Origin: Microvelia longipes
Taxonomy: Eukaryota; Arthropoda; Insecta; Hemiptera; Veliidae
Length of the DNA stretch: 64,000 nucleotides
Direction of reading: 5' to 3'
Assembly (NCBI GenBank): GCA_018340805.1
Contig: JACMZG010001911.1
Coordinates: 50,561,771 to 50,625,770, forward strand
A program made the position numbers and the translations under genes. The notes below the pieces were generated by a model that ran no database searches, was not told the DNA's origin, and worked only from the letters and a program-made list of their open reading frames with translations. The stretch's first letter is position 1; the number at the start of each line of letters is the position of its first letter. Below are positions 1 to 12,513 of this stretch, one piece after another.

Positions 1-545
1 GTTATTTTCTCATATAGTATGAATATATCCTCTAGAGTTTATTCTCATATAGTATGAATAAATCCTCTGGATTTTATTATCATATAGTATGAATAAATCC
101 TCTAGAGTTTATTCTCATATAGTATGAATAAATCCTCTGGATTTTATTATCATAGAGTATGAATAAGTCCTCTGGAGTTTATTCTCATATAGTATGAATA
201 AATCCTCTGGAGTGTATTATTATATAGTATGAATAAGTCCTCTGGAGTTTATTATCATAGTGTATGAATAAGTCCTCTGGAGTTTATTATCATAGAGTAT
301 GAATAAGTCCTCTGGAGTTTGTTATCATAGTGTATGAATAAGTCCTCTGGAGTTTATTCTCATAGAGTATGAATAAGTCCTCTGGAGTTTATTATCATAG
401 TGTATGAATAAGTCCTCTGGAGTTTATTCTCATAATAGAGTATGAATAAGTCCTCTGGAGTTTATTCTCATATAGTATGAATAAGTCCTCTGGAGTTTAT
501 TATCATAGTGTATGAATAAGTCCTCTGGAGTTTATTCTCATATTA
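1..545. repeat. 35-bp minisatellite/satellite array, about 15 copies
   Basis: A head-to-tail repeat with a 35-bp period. Each unit contains CATATAGTATGAATAAATCC followed by TCTGGAGTTTATT and a short variable end. The first two units start at 11 and 46. Variants are mostly single changes (AAATCC/AAGTCC, ATAGAG/ATAGTG), and one unit near 430-445 carries a short insertion. The array continues past the left edge of the window, so its full length is unknown. It has no coding potential. It could be part of a larger satellite block or a local minisatellite. Confidence 0.95.
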
Positions 546-3139
546 TAAATAGTTTTAATTCCTACCAAGTTAAGTAATAAGTGCAAAGGAGAGAAGAAAC
601 TTTCTAGGAATCATCGTTCTAAAATCATGTATCACGAAGTTCCGTGAAGGAGCAAGCAGGTCATTGCATCACACTAACTCATAGTAACATCTTTTATATT
701 GAAATCTTCTTCAATTCAATTTAACAAGTATCCAGCAACCTTGACTTGTTCAACTCAGTGACCTCTACCTGCTTGTCATTAACATGACCTTTATAATGGA
801 GTTTTTACTAGAGAATTCTTAACTATACTAGATCCTATATTTGTAACTAACGAACTATACACGAGTTATTAATCATCATTTTTTAAAACATTTGCATTCT
901 ACACCATTATATGACAGAGGCACAAGTATTATTATAAATGAAGGCTGATCATTCAAAAATACAGACTGCTAACTCACAATAATTAATAAGTGATTATAAT
1001 AACGAATTGCTGCTAATACAAAACAAAATTTGGACTTGCTGGTTTAGTATACTCTTTATATAAAAGGGGTAAATAGAATTAATATTTTTTCATTGTCTGT
1101 CCAAACTTGAGGGTGTAACTGCCACGAAAACTAGTTTTCGGAATTTTTAGAACCTGAGCAGACTAGAACTTAGGATTAGAGCTAAGGTCATCTTGGACCA
1201 AAATGTCTTCCTTTATTTATAGTCTTACAAATATCTTAATAATTATAAGAGTATAATAATTATTTCACAAATTTTACTGAATTTGTATATAGGATAACAA
1301 ATATGGCAAGTTTTATCTCATTATCAGCATTAGTTCAATTTTAGTCGAATGCCATGCACCTTTTTATATATCTAGAAAATTATTTTAGGAGAATAGTAGT
1401 AGGGAAAGTTTTCCTATACCTGTAAATATAAAAAAAAACTTATTAAAAGATATACTTCACAAACATCACATTATGCTTTGTTATGTTATAATTAGAAATT
1501 CAATCACATAATGCTTTAAAAATACATCAATGAAGAAATGAGAACTAAACAATACTTTTCGCGTATATATTCAGTATAAATGAGGAAAGATAAAAAATGC
1601 ATAAAAAACTGACGATAAAGAGACTTGTTTATATATTGACTTAAAAAAATAATAAACATCAATCTAAAAGAGAGAAGGAAATTTATAAAAAGCAAAACTA
1701 TCACAAAACCAGATGCAGATAAAACTCTTGTGATCCGAAAAGCCACAAAATCCCTTATAAAATAGAAAATAACTACACCAAGATTTGTAGCTCCGTCTGA
1801 GATATAAATAGTTTTCCCCCTACATAAGATTAGTTCTGTTTATATTTATCAAAGTAAACAAAGGGAGACAAGTAATAAACTAGATGTAGACATAAATTTA
1901 ACTCGCTTAGAAATAAATTTACTTTCAAATAGGATTTTGGTCACTTCTGTTACCGGATTGTATTTTATTGATGGTTTTTAATTTATTTTATTACAATCAG
2001 TTTTTGAAAATGAAAAAGTTATTATATAAGCAATTTTTAAAGAAAAATGAGTTTATAAGGTAGGGATCGTGGAAGGAGGGAGGGCTGGGGTTGGATGTTT
2101 GGGAAAAAGGAAGGGGTCACAGATCAAGAAGGCATATTTTTTTAAGGGTAAAGCTTATCGTCTTAATGCTTATACATTTGTCATAATCCTCTCAAATGGC
2201 AAATATGAATACGCCATATTGTTTATATAGTTTACCAACTAGTAAAATATAAGACAATTGCAATCGCAATAGCTCAAATTGCTATTATTTGAAAACTAAT
2301 ATAACTACAGTATGATATGAAAAGAAGTATTATAGCAGGTATAAATAAACCAAAGATTGACAACAGTTATTGCTCAATAAAAAGAAACAAAAGACTAGAA
2401 TTAAATAAATCTCTACACGTACAAAACACAATAGATAATAAAAATATGCACTTGGAAATTTTAAAATTTTCACGCTAGCAATACCTACCGGATTCAATAA
2501 AATACTGAAAGAATTCGATATAACAGGATATCCGGCCAGGACGAGGGCCTTGAGAAACAATAAAATACAATATATAAAAATAAATTTTAAATTTGTAACA
2601 GATGGCTTTAAAGTTATTGAATTTTAAAATTAAATTTACAAATATAGAAAAGGAATATTAAGAAAAATAAAAAGGGTCTAAATAGTTAAGTAAGACATGC
2701 TCTGATGGAGTCGTAGAGGTGGTCATAAATAACGCAAAACATGTTACTTATGAATGGAAATAGTATAAAGAGTTCTACAAACAGTAGTGGTTCATTATCA
2801 TTCAACATAGATTTCAACATTGTTTCGAGTTTTTGGAAGAAAAGGGAGGGTAGAGGAGGGGGAGTTAAGTATGAGAGGAATAGTTAATGTCATGACTCAC
2901 ATGCAGCGGCTTCACAGCGGCTTGTTTTGACAAGGAATAGAACTAGACATTGAAATATGACTAACTAAATCTATTGTTCTGATGGTTTAAATATGGACAA
3001 AAACAATAAATATGGCGAATGAAATACGTTTAAGGAATATATAAGTTGAATTGATTAACAAAACTTGCTTTTACTACTAAGCAGAGGCGTAAGAAAGGAT
3101 AGAGGTTCTGAACCTCTTGTTCACGCCATTCAATTCAAA
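546..3139. other. Unannotated A+T-rich stretch
   Basis: I see no exon, RNA gene or repeat that I can name. The short ORFs here have the low-complexity composition expected of A+T-rich non-coding DNA. The only compositional feature is G-rich purine sequence at about 2060-2125 and again near 2840-2870, with runs such as GGGAGGG and GGGG on the plus strand. Confidence 0.5.
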
Positions 3140-3724
3140 AATAAAGGGTATGGGGTACCTCGAATCTTGTACCATATCGGATTCCCTGCACTCATCCTTA
3201 ATACTTCGGACTCACTTCGCTCGTCCTAAGGCAGCAAAAACATCCATTTTGTTCTCAGCGGTCACAAATTCAGGTACTGACTTCGTTCAATGCATCCCCC
3301 CTCCCTCCTTACCTAGATTTCAACCTCATAAGCTCATTTTTTGTACTATGCTACAATGGGCACACGCCAAATTTCAACAAAATTAGAGTTAAAGCACCAT
3401 TTTTTTAAAAAAAACGTAAAACAAACGTCATTTGATAGTAATTGAACTAATGCTGATAATGTGAAGAAACTTAAAACAAATTTTGGTATTATATAAGCCT
3501 ATATAATAGAGTTTACTAAATTTGTCCTAAAAGGTGGATTTTTGTACAAAGTTTCAGCTAGCAGACACAGAGAGCTATTTATGCGATTATAACCGGCACA
3601 CACAACTGTAATTGTCAGAAGGGTCTAAAAACACCTAAAGCGGATAATTAGGAGCAAACCCGGTTTCGGATGTCCAGTGCAAACTCAATACTTTTCCTAT
3701 TTACCTAAGATTAAATGAAGAAAC
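3140..3724 (+). repeat. R1 interspersed repeat, plus-strand copy, internally deleted
   Basis: It opens with a GGGTAYGGGGTACCTCG box, followed by ACTTCGGACTCACTTCGCTC and a GCGGTCAC...ACTGACTTCGTTCAATGCAT block. It closes with a conserved 3' segment (GGTCTAAAAACACCTAAAGC, then GTGCAAACTCAATAC and AAATGAAG). The same blocks occur in the same order near 10.8-11.6, 24.5-25.2, 38.6-38.9 and 39.8-40.6 kb (reverse). There are no obvious terminal inverted repeats, poly-A tail or ORF, so the class (non-autonomous DNA element, SINE-like or other) is unknown. The short ORF inside is a by-product of the repeat. Confidence 0.8.
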
Positions 3725-4650
3725 TTACTGAAAGAAAAGTATGCATTAATTAATATGCATGTAATCAAGTAAACGTGCATTCTAAATTGATAAATATTTA
3801 TTATCTTTTTGAAAAGTGCATATTTGTGGAAGCGTTAGTCTTAGGAAGTGGGAGAGATATCCTGAACCACTCTTGTCTAATTATTTTAATTTTTTTACAG
3901 AAGTAAAAGAGACAACATATTTATTTATCATAAATACTACATTAGAGATTCCGACACTTATATGATTAATAGGATAACTGTAATAAACAAAATGGATGCA
4001 AGTACAATGAATAAAATAACAGAACATAGTAGAAATCTAACTCAAAGATATGGAGGCCACATGTGATAACATTTGTTATCAACAAATTTTATGAGCAAAG
4101 ATCAATTAAATCGATCGCAGTGAGAAAAGTGAAAGTGATAATACCTGGTCTTTTAATCTACGTTTAATTGTAAGTACATAAACACTTTAATTCAATATTT
4201 AACAAAGATTTTAAGTTTGAAAGACAGAAAAGTAAAATAAATGTGTCACGATTTTAATTAACATTGACAGACATATATTGGTTGCAAGACTGAACTTGTT
4301 TACAAGACATGCGTTCCAATGCAATACTGATAATAAACCAGAACTAATAAAGATAAATAGTTAGTAATAGTTTGATTTGAATTTATTACAAAATAACTCC
4401 AAGGCCCCTCATCACTGTAGTTTAAAGTTGACAGTAACAATAGCATCAATATAACCCTAAAAAGTACCCTAATTTGTGGTGTCCTAGAGTATTTAGTGTG
4501 GGATGTTACTTAACTAGGGATCAAATTTGAGATGGTCATGCCCTTGAACCCTCAACCACTACTACTGACCTTAGCGAGGCATATGTTCAATAAAACAACA
4601 ACATTTCGTTAATGTAAGAATACATAAAGAATAGTCTCCTCAACTATAGG
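3725..4650. other. Unannotated A+T-rich stretch
   Basis: Nothing recognisable on either strand. Confidence 0.5.
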
Positions 4651-5107
4651 ATGGCATTGAATATGAATGCCACATAAAGCACCAATGCGATGATAAAAAT
4701 TGATGGCATTGGGTATGAATGCCACATAAAGCACCAATGCGATGATAAAAATTGATGGCATTGGGTATGAATGCCACATAAAACACCAATGCGATGATAA
4801 GAAATGATGGCATTGGAAGTTAATGCCACATAAAGCACCAATGCGATGATAAAAATTGATGACATTGGGTATGAATGCCACATAAAACACCAATGCGATG
4901 ATAAAAATTGATGGCATTGGGTATGAATGCCACATAAAGCACCAATGCGATGATAAAAATTGATGGCATTGGGTATGAATGCCACATAAAACACCAATGC
5001 GATTATAAGAAATGATGGCATTGGAAGTTAATGCCACATAAAACACCAATGCGATACTAAAAATGGATGGCATTGGAAATGACTGTCACATTAAGTACCA
5101 ATGTGAT
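4651..5107. repeat. 52-bp tandem repeat with self-complementary units, about 9 copies
   Basis: The period is 52 bp, seen from GAATGCCACAT at 4665 and again at 4717. Each unit contains TGGCATT, a 7-base spacer and AATGCCA, a perfect 7-bp hairpin. It also contains ACCAATGC and GCATTGG, which pair across the A-rich spacer. Units differ at a few positions (AAAGCACC/AAACACC, GGGTATGAATG/GGAAGTTAATG), and these variants recur in a higher-order pattern. On the minus strand the unit has no stop codon in any phase. Long overlapping ORFs of 154 and 125 codons therefore arise in frames offset by exactly one unit, each predicting the same hydrophobic 52-residue repeat. Confidence 0.93.
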
Positions 5108-7257
5108 GGTGTGATTAGATCGCCTAATAGGACTGATTAAGTTTAGCTGAAGCAGAAAACTCGTCAAAATAGTTAATAATATGATCATGTACGTTACCCC
5201 TCATCTGATGTAGGCAAGATAATGTAATACATACCTAAAACAAACAAAAATTTATTATTATTCAGATTGCTGAACCAACGGGAATGGGATGCAATTAAAT
5301 TTCCACTAATTTTTCATATGAAGATGCAGCACATGAAGACCTCGGAACCTATATGCTTAATGGCTGTGACGTCCATTAACTTAATAAAGTCATCAAACTT
5401 TAAAAAACAAGGAGTGGGGAAAAAATGTTTATCGAGTTTAATCAGTTAAAAGTAATTTCAGCTCAATCGGAGTTACCTTTCAACTGGAAAACCCGATAAA
5501 ATTCGGAAAAACACTTTTAAGTCTTACTTAAAGGCGTCGTTTTCCGTAGTTCTAAATAAAATAAAAAAAAAGATATCCTAAAGCGATAAGACCAGAACAA
5601 GGGTCACCAAGAAGGTTTACAAGCGGCCGATCGACGAACAGCGAGCCGCAGGCACCAGTAGACTTTTATTTAATGCTTTTCACTCCTATTACAGGCGATA
5701 GGGAAGCAATGAAAGGCGCAAGTTAAAGCTTATAGATTATTATAAGTATATAGATGCCTATAAATATGCCTATAAGTGCGTAGGTTATAGATTATAGGCT
5801 CGTATAATTAAAACCCACATAAAATAAAGTAGTAACTGAAAATTCATTAACTAATTGCCATATAATTAGCAAACAGTCTTAAATCATATGCCTGTAATCC
5901 TATTCAACACATCTCCCATTGTTAACTCAATCCAGGTCACTCTGAAGTACATCTTGTGATAGGATGGAATACAAAAGAATATGTACCTAAGTGTGCTTTA
6001 CATACGTTGGTATTTCGCAAATTCCCATTCAATAGAGAAAAATAATCGGCAAGGTAAGTCAAAATTATAAGGTAAGCAAACAAGGTACTGATGATTATAC
6101 ATTCATTGATATTATATGTTGTTTAGGGAAAATTAAAACAAGAAAAAAGAAAACTGAAATTTCGCTAAATTCACTTTGATTTTTACTTTTAACAGTTTAT
6201 ATTGAATACAAAATTCTCTTCAAACATTAGGATAACTTTATAAGCAGCAACAAAGCTATGTTTCTTTTATGTTATTTTATATTTTTAATATAATAAAAGT
6301 TGAAAAATTGATAAAATAAAAACATCTATGTTTTTGCAAATCCACAAAGGAAAATATACAAGAGTTTATATTAAAAAAAAAAGTTATAAAGACAAATACA
6401 AGAGAAAGCTCATTTACATATGCCCCCACAGCCCGTATAAACTTTGACGAAACTTGGTGAAAAAAGGTTGAATTGCAAGCAGAACATATTCAAATACAAA
6501 CCTAAAGAAAAATAATTTATTCCATTTTTTTCTATTTTAATTTTACTTTAATTTTATGTGTAGTATTTATCACTAAAAAACTATATTTGTTAATAATAGA
6601 TTGCTTGATTAATTAAAAGTTGTTTTTATTTAATTTATTCCAACAATATTTATTTTGTTACAAGTTTGCAAAATGGAAATAGTTATTAATGAAATATGCA
6701 AAAGGGAAAAATGGCAGGGAAATCCCAAAAGCAATTTTTTTTAAACTTTATTTATACTGTGAATAAATCTTATGGGGATATGACATTTTTAACAGAACAT
6801 GTTTATTTATACCTCTCTGTTACTGTTAGCATAAATTGTTAGCTTTAAAGTTATAACTGGGTTAGAAACAAGGGTGACAGACTAGACTAGTGTAAATATT
6901 AGTTTTTAGATACATTGACGCTAAACAAGATAAGCGCCATGATAGCACTGTCAAAGACCAGGGTTAAATGCAAAGGTGTATAGGGATAAATAAAGTTTCA
7001 AAAAAACTATATCTTTGAATCAAAAATGTAATTTATTTATTCACTGAATATATTTCAAGTTGTATATTGTGAATGGAAAAAATTACGAACCCCTGATCAT
7101 AATTCTAAATTTTAGCCTGATGACTTTGACCTAAGGATATACCGAGCAAAAATTAGAAACTACTTTACAAAACACTTTATTGTTTTGGAATTTTATTAAA
7201 AATTTTCTTAAGAATCGTAAACTACAGTTTACCAATTTTTTTTAAACTGAAACTAAG

Positions 7258-7294
<37 letters not shown>

Positions 7295-9811
7295 AATATA
7301 TACTTAAATCAACATTTACAAAGGAGTATGGGAGAGGGGCTTTATTTTTTAAATAACAATATCTGTTAAGTAATTACGTATTGAATTTACTTATAACTTG
7401 ATCAGTCACAAAGTAAGCAGTGTTATTTCGTGTGCTTAGTTACTAATAGGTAGTAGTCACAATAGGTAGAAGTAGAAGGTAGAGTAATAGTAATAATGCA
7501 GATAAGAGGCAAATCCTAACAGGTTAGTGAATAATAATACAATCAATGGTCAATTTAACTGACTATTGCCCGTATGTATCCATATGTTTTTTATAAAGAG
7601 AAGTTTTAAATCGGCTTAAGTTTTAAATTATTATAAAAATAATAATTTTATAACAAGTTAATTTCACATTAAAAAAACCTTTAATAAAACACGTTGATTT
7701 CCTAAAATCATTTCTTGAAATTATTGGTTTGAATTAAACACAGAAAAAGATAAAACTCTAACTAACATTAAACAGATTCTAAAACGGCAAAACCAAATCC
7801 GGTAATATTAACCCGAAATACATATTTAACAAGGTCCATTTAACCAATCCCAAACTGTTTTTATTACCAAAATATAACCATTAAGAGGAAAAACGTAACG
7901 ATATTGTTTCCATTTTTGAGAGGCTCAGCTTTACGCTCGGAAAATATGAATTATAACGGTTAAAAAGATTTAGCTTAATGACGCTTTTCCACTTTTCTTT
8001 TTTAGTAGTTTAAAGTTGTATCAAGTTTTAAGCGTTTTTGTTCTAACCTAAATCTCTCGTCTAACGTAAAGTTGATCGAATTTTCGTCAGAAAATGACAG
8101 TGATTCGGATGACGAAAGAGGAGTTTTATATTCACGCCGTAAAACATTTAAGAAACCAAAAATTGAGTCCTGTAAGAAATAAAGCAAAAATTGTAGTTCT
8201 CTTACAGATATTTTACTTGAGATCTCACAAAGCAGAAACAAAGTCTGCGAATAGAGCAGAATTAAAATTATAATCTAATAGCCGTTTAAAGTTTTAAACT
8301 TCCCTAGCACTAAATATGTCAATCAAGAAAGATATATTTCACGAGTCTTCTTAGTGGGAGAGCCCTAAGGTGTTACTTAGAAATTATTTTGATTACTTTG
8401 ATAAGTAAAATGCTCTACTTAAACACATCTTAAGATCTTTAAACGAAATGGGGACTCGAACTCGAGCGAGGAATTATACCTTACTTAGCATTGTAACGAA
8501 TTTCTTAATTGTTCAAGTAATAAAATAACGACCCTTATCTCTAAAGATAAGACCCTAAATCCATTTCTTGAACTTTTAGGTTTAAAAACGGTTTACCTTA
8601 ATCCGAGCCTTTTCCTGGTTGAGCACCTCTAGGTTTCTACTTTGCTCTTAATATTAAACCCCATTAAGCTAACAGTTAAAGAGTAGTAAAATAAAACATA
8701 AGGAATTAAACAGATATTTTCACATTTAGAGATAACTAAGTTAAACTTTCAAAGTATATATTAGGATTTAAGTATTTTTGAACTTAATTGTGCATTTCTT
8801 AAATATATAATTAGCAATTTTGTGATTTTTAAAATTCCAATTTTTAAAAACTACGAAATTTTAGGGTGGGGGTGGTAGAGGTAGAGGCCCCCTGGCCTCT
8901 ACCTGGCTTTATACGGGCCTGATTTGAAGTGTGTTCGATAAGCCATCACAATGTTGTGGGCCTTTTAGCCTATGTATGTATGTTGTACAATGTCAGGGGT
9001 ACAACCTTGAATTTTTTCCTGATATCGCAAAAAATATGCTACGATAGATCTTTGATATAATTGTAGCTTACAACAAGATTTTAGTAAATAGAATTTAAAT
9101 TTTATTTCACAGAAGAACCTTTCTTTTATAAAACAAGATGGAAAAATTATGTCAAAAATACGGAGTTTTTATGTTGGCAAAACACGCTTCTTCAAGACCT
9201 TGCCTTCACAACAACAAGTTTCACTTTATGTGATTTACGTTTTCTTCTCATAACGACTAATTACAGTACTCAAGTTATAATTAGAAATTATCATGTTTTC
9301 AAAATTTTACAGCTTTAAAATTTTATAGCTATTCATAAGTCCTACAAAGTTCAATATCTTAATTATTACGTGACTGCCGTCTCAAAGTCGTGCTAAGCTA
9401 TAATTAAAAGTTTTCAGCGAATTTTCCCGAAAATCTTAAAATATATGGAAATAATAAAGTAAAAGCTATTGCTTTAAAACAGCAATCTTGCTTCGAATAA
9501 AGTAAAAACTTTCAGTTTTTTTTATTTCTTGAGGCAATTTAGTTAATTACATTATTTTTTCTTAAATGTTGCCATCAATTTTTTTAAATAAATTTTTATT
9601 ATTTTATTTATAAAAAAATATTATCATTTTTGAGATGATAAAACCAACCTTTGAGTTATTTAGTTTATTACATATATATTTATTGAACCAGGGACAAAAC
9701 ATGAACTTTTTTCCATGCTTTAAAATACAGAAGGTTTATATATTAAACCACACATCCATGCTTTAAAATAAGTTAATTACATATTAACACGTGTACAATT
9801 AATACAATGCG
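5108..9811. other. Unannotated A+T-rich stretch
   Basis: No gene recognised. Short G+C-richer patches lie at about 5600-5660 and 8870-8960, but neither matches another part of the window or a family I know. A 79-codon minus-strand ORF near 8.0-8.24 kb has no recognisable domain. Confidence 0.45.
7260..7292. repeat. (TA)n microsatellite
   Basis: An uninterrupted AT dinucleotide run of about 16 units. Confidence 0.97.
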
Positions 9812-10075
9812 TATCAATTTTCAGCTCGATCGCGCAATTTTTCGAGGCTCTGTGATTTTTTTGGAAAATTTTGATGAGTCATTATTATCGGTTAATAAAG
9901 TCATACACTTTTCATAAACAAAGTTTATGAAGTGTTCAAAAACTTTGACAAAAACAACAAGTTGGGGGTTGGACAATAATAAGGTTAATTTTTGTACTGA
10001 ATTTCAATTAGATCCGTTAAAGTGTTCGAAAGCTATTGAGCGACAGACAAATGTCTAAAACGTCTAGGAACAAAA
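9812..10075 (+). repeat. R1 repeat, partial copy (central/3' part)
   Basis: It shares TTTCAGCTCGATCGCGCAAT, a TTTTCGAGGCTCTGTGATTT block and TGAGTCATTATTATCGGTTAAT with the downstream half of the R1 copy near 24.8-24.9 kb. A later piece (GAAAGCTATTGAGCGACAGAC) also resembles the R1 3' half. The 5' GGTACGGGGTACC box is absent. Confidence 0.6.
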
Positions 10076-10812
10076 ATCTCGCATTTTAGTATAAAGGCAT
10101 GTGTTGTTCCTATTTTTCACAATATTACGAATCATTCAACACACATATATGAGAATATGCATACATATATAATATACATATTAATTAAGTTCACACTAAA
10201 TATACATTTATTCTTTATATTCATGCTTAAAAAACATGAATAGTCATGGTAAGATAATGGCTGTTATTTTTTGATTAGAAAAAATACACTTACACTTAAA
10301 TATACCTTTACATTTTGGTATTACCAGGGATAGAAATGTTTTTGCCTTAAAAAGTATGACGAAGGAGTAATTGACAAGAAATTAACATCAAATACAACAA
10401 AAAATAAACTTTAAATAAACTTTAAATAGTTTATATATAATATTCATGTGATTTGGTAGGATTATGTGACAGTGTGGGCCCAAAACTAACTATTAGTCAT
10501 TGGTTGGATTTTGTTTTATATTTGTAGAACTTTGATAGCTTCCTAAGTTTTAATTGGTTTTTATTTAAGTTTAGAGAGATTTTCTAGTATTTTAAATTGG
10601 ATAGATGAGGGATTATTAAACAAAAGTTAACTTGGGACTATTAGTTTTCATTGGCAACTTCAATGACTTTAAAATTAAAACTTTATTCTAATAAAAATTC
10701 ATTCGATATAAAACTTTATTCTAATCTATTGCATCATTAGTTTTGATTGTAAAAATTGTAAAAAGCATAGTATTAGTAAAACCAGCACAGACAATAGACA
10801 TTATCTGTAAAA
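10076..10812. other. Unannotated A+T-rich stretch
   Basis: Nothing recognisable. Confidence 0.5.
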
Positions 10813-11600
10813 GTAAAATCGGGTACGGGGTACCTCCCAACATTTCCTCATTATATTGGATTCGCTACGCTCATCCTCCCAGCTTCGGACTCGCTTCGTT
10901 AGTCCTTAGATTATAAAAGTCGTTAAATTTATACAGCAAAACGTATTCGGACATGCTTTGCTCGTCCTAATACAGTTAATAGATTCGTTTCATTCTCAGC
11001 GGTCACAATTACAGCACTGACTATGCTCAGTGCATCTTAATTTTTTTTTAAGATCCAACAAAGATCATGGATAATACTTGTCGTATTGACACGAAACTTA
11101 GTGCACTTATTTATTAAGTAAAGATTTACCCTTGTACTAAGTTTTAACTCAATTGGACAATTCTCTGATTTGTTACAAAATTTTTTATAAAGCGTACACA
11201 ATTTGATAAAAATTGAAGTAACGCTAATAATCAGATGAAGCTTAGCACATATGTTAGTCTTATACAAAGCCACATGCGTCTTATACATAGCAATCGATGC
11301 AAAATTAATATTTCATGAATTTATGAAATTGTTGTAGTCATTATGAACGGTGAATGACGTTATCGAACAATTATTTTCTGGAAAGCACAACAAGACTTAA
11401 TAAGAGATTTTTGAAACTTCGGCTGACTAGCATAAAAATACTTAGAGCTACGATCTAAGACCTCTTGATTAAAACCACTCAGGAGGTCTTAAAACACCAA
11501 AAAATAGTGATTCATCTTAGATCCCGGCTTCGGATTTTGAATGCAAACACAATACTATTTCGATATACCAACGGTATAAATGAGGGAAAGTAAATATTCA
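10813..11600 (+). repeat. R1 interspersed repeat, near full-length plus-strand copy
   Basis: This is one of the two most complete copies, about 0.79 kb. It begins AAAATCGGGTACGGGGTACC and continues with GGATTCGCTACGCTCATCC, CTTCGGACTCGCTTCGTTAG and CGGACATGCTTTGCTCGTCC. A GCACTGACTATGCTCAGTGC palindrome, a GATCCAACAAAGATCATGGA block and a GACACGAAACTTAGTGCACT block follow. The 3' end carries CACTCAGGAGGTCTTAAAAC and CCAACGGTATAAATGAGG. The 83-codon minus-strand ORF inside it is incidental. Confidence 0.85.
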
Positions 11601-12513
11601 AGTAACTATAATTCTTGGTTGAGGTATAAATATTAAATTTTAGAGGTATAAATTTGAATATTTAGATAACTTGTAGCAGGGTGAGTTATAGGAAACAATG
11701 CAACTATCAAGGTGGCTCTGCAGTATCTATAGAAATGTATTACGCTGTAGATTGTACATCCTTCTCAAGAAACGCAATTTTCATAATATTACAATAAAAA
11801 TGATAATATTCAGGTGTGATTTAAATGTAAATCTGCGATATTAAAAGAGACGTGGGATATCTTTTTTAAATTATTACTAAGATAGGGGCCAGTCAGATTG
11901 AAATCAGTGTTTTTTGACCAAACAACCCTAAATCAGATACATTGCTATAAGCATCACATAAGCTTCTGCAAGCATCACATAAGCTTCTGCAAGCATATCA
12001 ATACATTGCCTTGCTTTATACTGTTATACCTATTAACCCTTATACTTATTCGCTTCAGTAATTGATCTAGGGCTGTGCTTTCAGTTCCGCTCAACGAATT
12101 TTCATCATAAAATACGTTAATAAGGTTGATTTAAATACCCAAAATTTCTCATTCCCAAATATTTTGATGAATCGCCTCCCTCCGTCCCAGTGTTTTTGAT
12201 TAAAATTGTGGTCCTAGCTTAGGATATAGGATATATATTTATATATTTTATATATAAATAAAGAAGTGCTGCGTCACACATCCCCAATTACCTTGGATTA
12301 AAAATTGTCTAAGGTCAATCCGGGGAAAGATATACCATGTGCATTTAAAAAATATATAAAACACGGTGATTTATTCTTAAAGTGAAAATATACCCATAAG
12401 TGTTTCAAAGAAGCTATTTATTACAATGCACTAAACCATAAATATTTTTATACAATATTGAATTAAAAAAAACAGTAATTTTAAGCGGATCCCACATATT
12501 ATTTACTAGGGTC
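11601..12513. other. Unannotated stretch with a 21-bp tandem duplication
   Basis: The only structure seen is AAGCATCACATAAGCTTCTGC repeated twice at about 11950-11991. No coding signal was recognised. Confidence 0.5.

Noticed and set aside
1..545. Regularly spaced repeat considered as a CRISPR array
   Set aside because: It is a simple head-to-tail satellite with no unique spacers, in eukaryotic sequence.
2062..2125. Possible G-quadruplex (GGAGGGAGGGCTGGGGTTGG)
   Set aside because: Only three runs of three or more G are present, so at best a weak two-tetrad structure could form, and no gene is nearby.
3117..3386. 89-codon ORF with protein-like composition
   Set aside because: It lies entirely within an R1 repeat copy, and the frame is not kept in the other copies.
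8443..8480. GGGGACTCGAACTCGAGCG on the plus strand, resembling the reverse of a tRNA T-arm
   Set aside because: Read on the minus strand, there is no matching D-arm, anticodon stem or acceptor stem at tRNA spacing. At most it is a tRNA or SINE fragment.
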